Below are positions 1 through 5,523 of a stretch of 8,540 nucleotides of DNA, piece after piece. The stretch comes from JAHJSA01 sp038204345. Lineage in GTDB: Bacteria; Actinomycetota; Thermoleophilia; RBG-16-64-13. The stretch is from positions 1-8,540 of the forward strand of contig JBBRDB010000114.1 of assembly GCA_038204345.1 (NCBI GenBank). The letters are read 5' to 3'. Every line of letters starts with the position of its first letter. The stretch's first letter is position 1. A program made the position numbers and the translations under genes. The notes below the pieces were generated by a model that did no database searches, was not told the origin of the DNA, and worked only from the letters and a program-made list of their open reading frames with translations.

Positions 1-104
1 CGGGGGACCTCGGCGTTGCCGAAGGCCCGGCGCAGTCTTACGCCCGCGCCTTCCATGGTGGGACGGCTCTCGAAGATATCTTGGACTCGGCGTACAAGGG
101 ACAT
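1..104 (-). CDS. Pirin-family protein, N-terminal fragment (cut by window edge)
   Basis: Only the first 34 codons lie in the window; the rest continues beyond base 1. The peptide begins MSLVRRVQDIFESRP and carries TMEGAGVRLRRAFG at about residues 16-29, which matches the conserved opening of bacterial pirins ('PTxEGAGVxLxRAFG'). Pirins are cupin-fold proteins binding one metal; some act as quercetinases, others as redox-linked regulators. The metal-ligand histidines would lie further on and cannot be checked. The ATG at 102-104 is preceded on the minus strand by GGAGG with a 6-base spacer, which fixes the start. The gene is first after a 273-base gap and so probably has its own promoter. Family assignment rests on one short motif: fairly sure of pirin, not of its substrate. 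Confidence 0.72.
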   Translation of the reverse strand, partial: MSLVRRVQDIFESRPTMEGAGVRLRRAFGNAEVP

Positions 105-377
105 GGGGGACCTCCAGTCGGGAACACGGGCGCCGCAACGAAAGTCATTGGCGGCCGCATGGGAGGCGGCGCCGTCTTGGGAGCCGCGGTTCGTCCCTTC
201 TAATTGGGCTTCTACTCTCCAATTACCCACTGCGGCGCCGGCAGAATCGCCACGTGTCGTTTGCGGCTATTGGCGCGTTGCCCTCATGGGCGACCGCGCA
301 AAGTCCGCGCCTGATCCGGCAGCTCATGATCGAGGGTCTCCCGGCCCGCGCGTCACCAGCGCCCACGGAGAGCGTTC
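105..377. other. Intergenic stretch upstream of the pirin gene
   Basis: No supportable gene lies here; plus-strand open frames across it have no family resemblance and overlap the real minus-strand genes. It separates the hydrolase stop (378) from the pirin start (104) and should hold the pirin promoter. It contains one clear A/T-rich inverted repeat at 201-225, annotated separately. I could not pick a convincing -35/-10 pair on either strand, and I see no strong hairpin just after the hydrolase stop that would serve as its terminator. Confidence 0.6.
201..225. promoter_or_regulatory. Inverted repeat TAATTGG-N11-CCAATTA, candidate operator
   Basis: Two perfect 7-base arms separated by 11 bases, in an A/T-rich island within GC-rich DNA. 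The centre lies about 110 bases upstream of the pirin ATG. Arm centres are 18 bases apart, somewhat under two helical turns, which would suit a dimeric transcription factor. Which regulator binds is unknown. The dyad itself is read directly; the regulatory role is inference. Confidence 0.4.
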
Positions 378-1118
378 TCAGGAGGTTTCCGAGCTACTCT
401 CCGCGCCCACCGCGTCCAGGAGGGCCTGAGCCACCGCCCCAGGGCTCACTACCAGTCCTTCGTGCCCTGTCGGGATCTCGATGAGGTCGAACTCACCCAA
501 GCCTTGTGCCATCCCAAGGAATGCGCCGGGGGGCAAGGACGTGTCGTCCGTACCGAAGATCACGGTCGTGGGGATCGTCAATGCCGCGAACGGCTTCGTG
601 TCCACCGGCGTCGTGAAAAGGGCAAGCGGCTGCGGGGAGAGGCGATCGAGAACGGAGGTCTGGGCTTCACGTGTGTCGCCGCCCATGAGCATGCCGCGCA
701 CCATGTCCTCGATCACCGGCACGCTCTGATCGGGGGAAGCGTTTGCCGCTTCCCTGAGTCCCTCGGCGGCTTCCGGAGGCACCAGATCGAACTGGCACAG
801 ACCGTCGGGCAAGACGAACGCATTGAGAAACACCAGGCGCTTTATCTTGTCGGGAGCTTTCGGTGCCGCTGCCTGAAGAATAAACCCGGCGCTCGAATGG
901 CCCACTAGGACCACGGGTCGCTCCTGCCGGCGGAGCACGTCAGTCAAGGCGTCGACGTAGTCCTGGAACTCGATGCCGGCGCGGTCGTCACCGGGAGCCA
1001 TGCCGGGCATAGTCGGGGCTTCGACTTCGTGGCCGGCCGCCTCCAGCTCACGCGCGACTCCCTCCCAGCACCAACCGCCGTGCCAGGCACCGTGCACAAG
1101 TACGAAACGTTCGCTCAT
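378..1118 (-). CDS. Alpha/beta-fold hydrolase (salicylate-esterase/HNL-like group)
   Basis: A 246-residue single-domain alpha/beta hydrolase, near the usual size for the family. Numbering from this ATG, it opens with FVLVHGAWHGGWCW (oxyanion-hole HG near residues 9-10), has the nucleophile elbow GHSSAG near 73-78 (Ser75), an acid candidate in FGTDD near 188-192, and the catalytic His near 219 in PTGHEG. The HGAWHGGW opening resembles plant methylesterase/hydroxynitrile-lyase-like proteins, but the substrate cannot be read from sequence. An in-frame TTG six bases upstream is unlikely as start because the AGGAGG at 1125-1130 would touch it; the ATG at 1118 has an ideal 6-base spacer. It follows vapC by 33 bases on the same strand, so it may be cotranscribed with the toxin-antitoxin pair. 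Esterase activity is likely; the biological role is unknown. Confidence 0.88.
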   Translation of the reverse strand: MSERFVLVHGAWHGGWCWEGVARELEAAGHEVEAPTMPGMAPGDDRAGIEFQDYVDALTDVLRRQERPVVLVGHSSAGFILQAAAPKAPDKIKRLVFLNAFVLPDGLCQFDLVPPEAAEGLREAANASPDQSVPVIEDMVRGMLMGGDTREAQTSVLDRLSPQPLALFTTPVDTKPFAALTIPTTVIFGTDDTSLPPGAFLGMAQGLGEFDLIEIPTGHEGLVVSPGAVAQALLDAVGAESSSETS

Positions 1119-1124
1119 CGTCAA

Positions 1125-1130
1125 CCTCCT
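1125..1130 (-). promoter_or_regulatory. Ribosome binding site AGGAGG that fixes the hydrolase start
   Basis: Perfect AGGAGG on the minus strand, 6 bases before the ATG at 1118 and directly abutting the alternative TTG at 1124. The spacing selects the ATG. Confidence 0.75.
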
Positions 1131-1151
1131 GGGTTCGTGAAGGACAGTCCT

Positions 1152-1589
1152 TCAAGGCCCGTCGCGGCCCAGAAGGCGCACCACTGTCGATCTTTCGGCG
1201 TATTGCCTCGCCAGACGGCCATCCGCTGTCCAGAGCTCCGCGCCCACTTGCTCGGCCACAGCCAGGTAGTGAGCGTCGTACGTTGCCGGTAGGGAAATAT
1301 CAGCTGCAAGCCGGAGTGCCCTTCGATGTAGTTCGGGGCTCGAATGGAGCCGTACTGGGAGCGAAAGCGCCGCGTCGAGGACGAGATCGGCCGATGCGAG
1401 GCTGAGCAAGCTCGCTCGGCGGTAGCGATGAAGAGCGTTCGCGACTTCGTAACCCAGCAGGGCCGGGCTGTGGATGGTCGATCCCTCCACGAGCCACGAG
1501 TCCCATAGGCGCCACGCGGCCTCATCGTCGGGACCCATAAACAGACGGAGAATGAAACTGGCGTCAACGCAGATGGTCAAGCTGTTCAT
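1152..1589 (-). CDS. vapC: PIN-domain ribonuclease toxin, VapC type
   Basis: A 145-residue PIN-domain protein, the normal length for VapC toxins. The four acidic residues expected to hold Mg2+/Mn2+ are present: Asp9 in CVDAS, Glu48 in GYEVANAL, Asp105 in TYDAHYLA and Asp123 in LWTADGRLA. Family members cleave specific RNAs (often tRNA or rRNA) and are held inactive by their partner antitoxin. The start codon lies inside the end of the upstream antitoxin gene (26-base overlap), with GGAG four bases before the ATG, so the two are translationally coupled. All acidic residues are intact, so it is predicted active. Target RNA is unknown. The next gene, a hydrolase, begins 33 bases after the stop. 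Confidence 0.9.
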   Translation of the reverse strand: MNSLTICVDASFILRLFMGPDDEAAWRLWDSWLVEGSTIHSPALLGYEVANALHRYRRASLLSLASADLVLDAALSLPVRLHSSPELHRRALRLAADISLPATYDAHYLAVAEQVGAELWTADGRLARQYAERSTVVRLLGRDGP

Positions 1590-1866
1590 CGCGCTCCAAA
1601 CGCGCCTCGCTGATCACATCTTCGGGCAGGGGAATGCTTCGACCGGCAATCTCTTCCCGCACCTTCCGGCGGGCGGCGGCGGCGCGGTCCCTCCACCCCT
1701 CCGACGCTCGGTGGGAAAGAAGTCGCTCGTACTCGGTGACCGATAACACGACGACCTGCGGATGGCCGCCGCGCTCTACGAGAACGGTCTCATGGCCTTG
1801 GACCACCCTGCGGAGGAGGTCGCCAAAGTGCACTCGAGCCTCTGTGGCGCTGATCACTCGTTGCAT
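1564..1866 (-). CDS. vapB: Phd/YefM-type antitoxin partner of VapC
   Basis: A 100-residue protein. Residues 1-50 have the Phd/YefM pattern: MQRVISATEAR (beta strand plus helix), FGDLLRRVVQG near 14-24, VLVERGGHPQVVVLS near 28-42, then a TEYERLL helix. This half normally dimerises and binds the operon operator. Residues 55-100 are charged and helix-rich (GWRDRAAAARRKVREE, then SEARLERDEQL), the part expected to wrap the toxin. It precedes and overlaps the PIN toxin gene, the usual antitoxin-first order. The start ATG at 1866 has GGGAG eight bases upstream. The label vapB is positional; the fold is Phd-like rather than AbrB- or RHH-like. Autoregulation is likely through the dyad at 1903-1922. 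Confidence 0.87.
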   Translation of the reverse strand: MQRVISATEARVHFGDLLRRVVQGHETVLVERGGHPQVVVLSVTEYERLLSHRASEGWRDRAAAARRKVREEIAGRSIPLPEDVISEARLERDEQLDHLR

Positions 1867-1902
1867 TCTCCACGCTCCCGAGTTGCCGCCTGATGAAGCT
1901 TA

Positions 1903-1922
1903 ATCGATTGAGCCATCGATGG
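1903..1922. promoter_or_regulatory. Twin ATCGAT sites including palindrome CCATCGATGG, candidate antitoxin operator
   Basis: ATCGAT occurs at 1903-1908 and again at 1915-1920, with the second inside the perfect 10-base palindrome CCATCGATGG (1913-1922). Start-to-start distance is 12 bases. The sites lie 37-56 bases upstream of the antitoxin ATG, where the promoter should be, and Phd-type antitoxins commonly autorepress through paired short palindromes. Palindromes are seen; the operator role is inferred. Confidence 0.42.
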
Positions 1923-1935
1923 ATACTACCACGAA

Positions 1936-1965
1936 GCTGTCGCCGATGGTCGACTTCGGCGCAGC
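1936..1965 (-). terminator. Stem-loop after the tadA / GGDEF-relic stop
   Basis: Plus-strand arms GCTG-t-CGCCGA (1936-1946) and TCGGCG-CAGC (1956-1965) form a 10-bp stem with one bulged base and a 9-base loop. It sits 8 bases beyond the stop of the GGDEF-like tail (1974-1976), on the downstream side for minus-strand transcription. No strong U-run follows, so termination may be weak or rely on the stem alone. It also insulates tadA from the toxin-antitoxin promoter. Confidence 0.5.
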
Positions 1966-1973
1966 CTATGCGT

Positions 1974-2033
1974 TCACTCGTTGTTGCGCTTCTTGATCTC
2001 GTACAGCCGCCGGTCCGCGATGGCCCGTAACAT
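1974..2033 (-). pseudogene. Short GGDEF-like C-terminal relic
   Basis: A 19-codon frame, ATG to TGA, reading MLRAIADRRLYEIKKRNNE. The pattern ADRRLYExKKR closely matches the last helix of diguanylate cyclase GGDEF domains (typically 'ADRALYxAKRxGRN'). No other part of a GGDEF domain (the GG[DE]EF loop, the upstream strands) is present: tadA ends 12 bases before the ATG, and the frame is the same as tadA's, separated from it by tadA's TGA. A stem-loop follows 8 bases after the stop, as at the end of a normal gene. I infer a 3' remnant left when most of a cyclase gene was deleted and tadA was joined to it. Chance resemblance is possible over so short a peptide, and it is unlikely to be translated usefully. 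Confidence 0.4.
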
Positions 2034-2045
2034 CGCAATCAAGGA

Positions 2046-2609
2046 TCAGCGCCGAATCTTGAAGAACTCGCGAAGCAGGAGCCCGGCCTCGTCGGCCAAG
2101 ACACCGCCTGTCACCTCCACGGCGTGATTGAGCACGGGGTGCGACGTGATGTCGAGCACACTGCCGGCGGCGCCTCCTTTGGGGTCGGCGGCGCCGTACA
2201 CCAGGCGGGCCACCCGCGCCAGCACGAGGGCGCCGGCGCACATGGGGCAGGGCTCGAGTGTCACATAGAGGGTGGCGTCAAGCACTCTCCAGCCGCCCAG
2301 CAACGCGGCCGCGTCGCGCAGCACGAGCATCTCGGCGTGGGCCGTAGGGTCGTGTCTTAACTCGCGTTCGTTGCCGCGGGAGGCGACGACCCTACCGGCT
2401 TGGACCAGCACAGCTCCCACCGGGACCTCGCCGCGCTCACCTGCGCGCCGAGCCGCATCGAGCGCCATGCGCATAAAACCCTGATGAGGATTGGTGGGAG
2501 CCGTCACGCCTAGAGTATCTAGAAGAGCCGACCGGCTGTGTCGGCGAGCGCACGCGAGATCGGTCTGTTTGCCATTCGCTCCGCCATCATTCGGGTGTGC
2601 TATACTCAT
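2046..2609 (-). CDS. tadA: tRNA-specific adenosine deaminase TadA
   Basis: Deaminates A34 to inosine in tRNA-Arg(ACG), allowing one tRNA to read CGU, CGC and CGA; usually essential. In the 187-codon frame the zinc-deaminase signature is complete: HAE at 91-93 (His91 zinc ligand, Glu93 proton shuttle) and PCPMC at 120-124 (Cys121 and Cys124 zinc ligands). The family core starts around FMRMALDAARRAG (45-57), and the C-terminal LLLREFFKIRR is typical of TadA, so the 3' end is intact. The first 34 residues match nothing known to me. The true start may be a GTG at 2507 (153 residues, usual TadA length), though it lacks a clear Shine-Dalgarno. The ATG at 2609 has only a weak GGA upstream and would place the start on top of the divergent promoter at 2598-2606. 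Confidence 0.93.
   Translation of the reverse strand: MSIAHPNDGGANGKQTDLACARRHSRSALLDTLGVTAPTNPHQGFMRMALDAARRAGERGEVPVGAVLVQAGRVVASRGNERELRHDPTAHAEMLVLRDAAALLGGWRVLDATLYVTLEPCPMCAGALVLARVARLVYGAADPKGGAAGSVLDITSHPVLNHAVEVTGGVLADEAGLLLREFFKIRR
2598..2606 (+). promoter_or_regulatory. Extended -10 promoter (TGC-TATACT) of the RRM gene
   Basis: TATACT at 2601-2606 matches the -10 consensus in five of six positions and is preceded by TGC, the extended -10 signature, which can compensate for the poor -35 position (GCTCCG around 2578). Transcription would start near 2613 and give a leader of about 120 nt before the RRM ATG. Confidence 0.5.
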
Positions 2610-2612
2610 TCT

Positions 2613-2731
2613 CGTATCCGATAGGGTCTCTCTTCAGGCGTCGCGCCGAACTCTTCACTTGTTCTCCCCGCCCCGTTTGCAGTGTATGCCTCTTCGCATG
2701 CTGTAATGTACTCTCTGCAACGGAGGATTTC
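2613..2731 (+). promoter_or_regulatory. Structured 5' leader of the RRM gene
   Basis: About 120 nt without a plausible gene, between the predicted start of transcription and the RRM start. The first half is pyrimidine-rich (many C/T runs, 2625-2680). A small hairpin follows: CAG..ATGC (2680-2689), loop CTCTTC, GCAT.CTG (2696-2703). The ribosome binding site GGAGG (2722-2726) lies 18 bases beyond. Bacterial RRM and cold-shock genes often have long regulatory leaders; a role here is inference. Confidence 0.35.
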
Positions 2732-3079
2732 ATGAGTTCGTCCAAGCTGTACGTAGGCAACTTCACCTACGACACAACGGAGTCCACGATCGAGGCGCTG
2801 TTCGCGCCGCACGGTTCGGTGACTTCGGTGGCCCTTATTACCGATCGCGACAGCGGACGCCCCAAGGGCTTCGGTTTCGTGGAGATGGGCACGGCGGAAG
2901 AAGCGCAGGCGGCCAAGTCCGCCCTCGACGGAACCGATCTGGGCGGCCGCGCCCTCAAGGTCGACGTAGCCAAAGAGCGTGAGCCTCGCAGCGGTGGCAA
3001 CCGTGGCGGCGGCGGCGGTTACGGCGGCGGCGGCGGCGGTTACGGCGGCGGCGGCGGCGGCGGCGGAAACCGCTGGTAG
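2732..3079 (+). CDS. Single-RRM glycine-rich RNA-binding protein
   Basis: A 115-residue protein of the bacterial Rbp type: one RRM followed by a glycine tail. RNP2 is LYVGNF (6-11) and RNP1 is KGFGFVEM (45-52), with the RNA-stacking aromatics Tyr7, Phe47 and Phe49 all present. The RRM ends near residue 83; residues 84-115 are Arg/Gly/Tyr (RGGGGGY, GGGGGGY, then eight Gly and NRW), a flexible RGG/YGG-like tail. Such proteins bind single-stranded RNA and in cyanobacteria respond to cold or help localise mRNA. The start is fixed by GGAGG five bases upstream; an in-frame ATG at 2597 would add 45 residues with no RRM resemblance and overlaps the promoter. It is a one-gene unit with its own promoter and hairpin terminator. 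Confidence 0.93.
   Translation: MSSSKLYVGNFTYDTTESTIEALFAPHGSVTSVALITDRDSGRPKGFGFVEMGTAEEAQAAKSALDGTDLGGRALKVDVAKEREPRSGGNRGGGGGYGGGGGGYGGGGGGGGNRW
3005..3066 (+). repeat. GGC microsatellite coding the glycine tail
   Basis: A near-uninterrupted run of GGC/GGT codons broken twice by TAC (Tyr). Gly codons use GGC almost exclusively, unlike a diverged tail, so the tract is a triplet repeat prone to slippage. Gain or loss of units would keep the reading frame and only change tail length. Confidence 0.8.
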
Positions 3080-3138
3080 TTGTCGCACCAGGTTGCCGGC
3101 CAACGCCGACGACCAGGCAAAGACATGGTTCAAGAACG

Positions 3139-3168
3139 GCAAGCGCCGGGCTACTGCCCGGCGCTTGC
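3139..3168 (+). terminator. Perfect 13-bp hairpin terminator after the RRM gene
   Basis: GCAAGCGCCGGGC (3139-3151), loop TACT, GCCCGGCGCTTGC (3156-3168): 13 perfect base pairs with a 4-base loop, 60 bases after the RRM stop. Only a short GCGCTTTC follows rather than a full U-run, so it may be a leaky terminator. It ends just 39 bases before the glycosyltransferase ATG. Confidence 0.72.
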
Positions 3169-3207
3169 GCTTTCAGGGTACCGTTCGAGGGAGATCAGGT
3201 GGGTAAG

Positions 3208-5523
3208 ATGAACACGATGCGCGCGATCAGAGCCGGCATCGGCCTTAACAAGGTGGCCCTTATCGGCAATCACACACCGCGGCGTTGTGGTATCGCCACG
3301 TTCACCGCCGATCTCGCGGGCGCCTTGGCAGGACAGGCGCCCCAAACCGCCTTCTGGTCCGTGGTCATGAACGACGTTGCCGGAGGCTATGACTATCCCC
3401 AGCAGGTCCGCTTCGAACTCGACGAGGCACGGCTCACCGACTACCGTCTGGCCGCCGAGTTCCTCAACATGAACCAGGTGGACGTGGCGTGCCTGCAGCA
3501 CGAATACGGCATTTTCGGGGGTGCCGACGGTCGCTACATCCTGAAGCTGATCGGCGAACTGCGCATGCCGGTGGTCACCACACTCCACACGGTACTGAGG
3601 GAGCCCTCCCCGGGGCAGCTGGAGACCCTGCGCAAGTTGGCCGGTCTTTCCGACCGGCTCGTGGTGCTCAGCCGTACGGCGGGAGACTTCTTGCGCGACA
3701 TCTACGGGGTGCCTGAGGAGAAGATCGTTTTCATCCACCACGGGATCCCGGACGTGGCTTTCGCCGACCCCAACTACTACAAGGATCAGTTCGGAGTGGA
3801 GGGACGGCGCGTCATCCTCACCTTCGGCCTGCTTTCGGCCAACAAGGGTATCGAGCATATGGTGAGAGCGCTCCCTTCGATCGCGGAGCGTTATCCCGAG
3901 ACCGTCTACATAGTGCTCGGCGTTACCCATCCCCATGTGTTGCGACACGAGGGCGAGGCCTATCGGCTATCCCTCCAGCAGTTGGCCAAGAGCCTTGGGG
4001 TGGCCGACAATTTGATCTTTCAGAATCGTTTCGTCGACGATCAAGAGCTCAGGGAGTTCCTGGGTGCCGGCGATATCTACGTCACGCCTTACGTGAACGA
4101 GGCCCAGATCTCATCGGGCACCCTCGCCTACGCCATGGGTAGCGGTAAGGCCATTGTCTCGACCCCGTACTGGTATGCAGCCGAGATGCTGGCCGAGGAG
4201 CGGGGTCGATTGGTGCCCTTCAACGACTCGGAAGCCATAGCCGCGCAAGTGCTCGATCTGTTCGACAATCCCGTCGTAGCCAACGCCATGCGTAAGCGGG
4301 CCTACCTTTTTGCCCGTGACGCGGTGTGGCCGCAGGTGGCGCAAGAGTATCTACGGGTGTTCGAAGAGGCGAGGGAGGAACGCACCCGCTTGTCGGGCTA
4401 CACCTTCAACTCGCGCACGCTGCAGGCAGACTTCGCCGACGTGCCCGAACTCAACCTCGACCACCTGCGCCGGCTGACCGACCATACCGGCATCCTGCAG
4501 CACGCCACCTTCAACGTGCCCGACCTGCGCCACGGATACTGCACCGACGACAACGCCCGCGCTCTCATTGTCGCGGCTCTGGCCGAGAAAGTGTTGCCGG
4601 CCGACCTCACCGTTGCCCGCCTGCGGGGGACCTACCTGGCCTTCCTGCAGTACGCCCTCGTCGAAGAGACGGGCCGGTTCCGCAACTTTCTCCCCTACGA
4701 CCGACATTGGGTGGAGGAGATGGGCTCCGATGACAGTCAGGGTCGCGCGCTCTGGGGTCTTGGCGTGACCATCCGCGAGAGCACCGATCCCGGACAACTC
4801 GGCCTGGCCACCTCGCTCTTCAATCAGGCCATGCCCACCGTCGAGCATCTCGGGCACCTCCGGTCCCAGGCGATGGCGCTGCTCGGTCTCGAAGCCTATC
4901 TCGAGCGGTTCTCCGGCGACAGCGAGGCCAAGAGACTGAGGGAGCACCTGGCCGAGCGCCTCCTGCGCGCTTTTTCGAGCAACGCCACGGCGGACTGGCC
5001 CTGGCCTGAGGACATAGTCACCTACGACAACGGTAAGATCCCGCACGCCCTACTGCTCGCCGGCCGTTCCCTGGAGCGCGCCGACATGGTGGAGGTGGGT
5101 CTGCGGGCGTTGGGTTGGTTGGTGGACCTTCAGACCGAGAGCGGCTACTTCGTGCCCGTGGGCAGCAACGGCTGGTACGTCCGTGGCGGGGCCCGGGCCC
5201 GCTTCGACCAGCAGCCTCTGGAAGCCCACTCCATGATCGACGCCTGCATCACCGCGAACGCCGTCAGTGGCGACGAGAAGTGGGTGGAGGCCGCCATGCT
5301 GGCTTTCCAGTGGTTCCTGGGCCAGAACGATATCAAGGAGTTCGTCTGCGACCTGCGTGGTGGCGGTTGCTACGACGGTCTGCAGCCCGATGGTGTCAAC
5401 CTGAACCAGGGAGCGGAGTCGTCGCTGGCCTGGCTGCTCTCGCTGATACAGATGCACATGTTGCGGGCCGACCGCAGTCTGAAGAACCTGGGCCGATTAG
5501 AAGCGGTGGCGAGCGTCGTATGA
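3208..5523 (+). CDS. GT4-type glycosyltransferase fused to a putative alpha/alpha-barrel domain
   Basis: A large two-part protein; numbering below counts from the in-frame GTG at 3199 (774 residues). Residues 17-395 form a GT-B glycosyltransferase of the GT4 (group 1) type: glycine-rich N-terminal loop near GIATFTADL (31-39), LHTVLREPSPGQ (129-140), HHGIPD (180-185), LTFGLLSANKGIEHMV (207-222), and the nucleotide-sugar region EAQISSGTLAYAMGSGKAI (301-319). The second Glu of the usual EX7E motif is replaced (Leu309). Residues 405-755 are helix-rich with HGYCTDDNARAL (445-456), NFLPYDRHW (496-504), WPWPEDIVTYDNGKIPHALL (600-619) and NQGAESSLAWL (736-746), which suggests an alpha/alpha-barrel like those of sugar-active enzymes. 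Donor and acceptor are unknown. AGGTGG five bases before the ATG at 3208 favours that start; GTG 3199 and ATG 3217 are alternatives. No signal peptide or membrane segment is evident, so cytoplasmic. It overlaps the GH130 gene by ATGA. Confidence 0.88.
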   Translation: MNTMRAIRAGIGLNKVALIGNHTPRRCGIATFTADLAGALAGQAPQTAFWSVVMNDVAGGYDYPQQVRFELDEARLTDYRLAAEFLNMNQVDVACLQHEYGIFGGADGRYILKLIGELRMPVVTTLHTVLREPSPGQLETLRKLAGLSDRLVVLSRTAGDFLRDIYGVPEEKIVFIHHGIPDVAFADPNYYKDQFGVEGRRVILTFGLLSANKGIEHMVRALPSIAERYPETVYIVLGVTHPHVLRHEGEAYRLSLQQLAKSLGVADNLIFQNRFVDDQELREFLGAGDIYVTPYVNEAQISSGTLAYAMGSGKAIVSTPYWYAAEMLAEERGRLVPFNDSEAIAAQVLDLFDNPVVANAMRKRAYLFARDAVWPQVAQEYLRVFEEAREERTRLSGYTFNSRTLQADFADVPELNLDHLRRLTDHTGILQHATFNVPDLRHGYCTDDNARALIVAALAEKVLPADLTVARLRGTYLAFLQYALVEETGRFRNFLPYDRHWVEEMGSDDSQGRALWGLGVTIRESTDPGQLGLATSLFNQAMPTVEHLGHLRSQAMALLGLEAYLERFSGDSEAKRLREHLAERLLRAFSSNATADWPWPEDIVTYDNGKIPHALLLAGRSLERADMVEVGLRALGWLVDLQTESGYFVPVGSNGWYVRGGARARFDQQPLEAHSMIDACITANAVSGDEKWVEAAMLAFQWFLGQNDIKEFVCDLRGGGCYDGLQPDGVNLNQGAESSLAWLLSLIQMHMLRADRSLKNLGRLEAVASVV

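Noticed and set aside
16..429. Plus-strand open frame of 137 codons at the left edge
   Set aside because: Pro/Arg/Ser-rich translation with no family pattern; it runs antisense to the pirin start and the end of the hydrolase, both better supported.
1119..1124. TTG start extending the hydrolase by two residues
   Set aside because: AGGAGG would directly abut this TTG; the ATG at 1118 has the correct spacing.
2569..2574. TTGCCA as -35 element for the RRM promoter
   Set aside because: It lies 26 bases from the TATACT box, too far for a normal sigma-70-type promoter.
2606..3142. Minus-strand frame across the RRM gene (178 codons, poly-Ala)
   Set aside because: Its alanine runs are only the reverse reading of the GGC tract; the plus-strand RRM motifs are unambiguous.
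3151..3948. Long minus-strand frame (265 codons) inside the glycosyltransferase region
   Set aside because: Shadow of the plus-strand GT4 domain; composition is His/Val/Gly-rich with no domain, a common effect in GC-rich DNA.
5115..5519. Upstream extension of the GH130 frame by 135 codons
   Set aside because: This part is antisense-like Arg/Gly-rich reading of the glycosyltransferase's other frame; GH130 homology begins just after the ATG at 5520.
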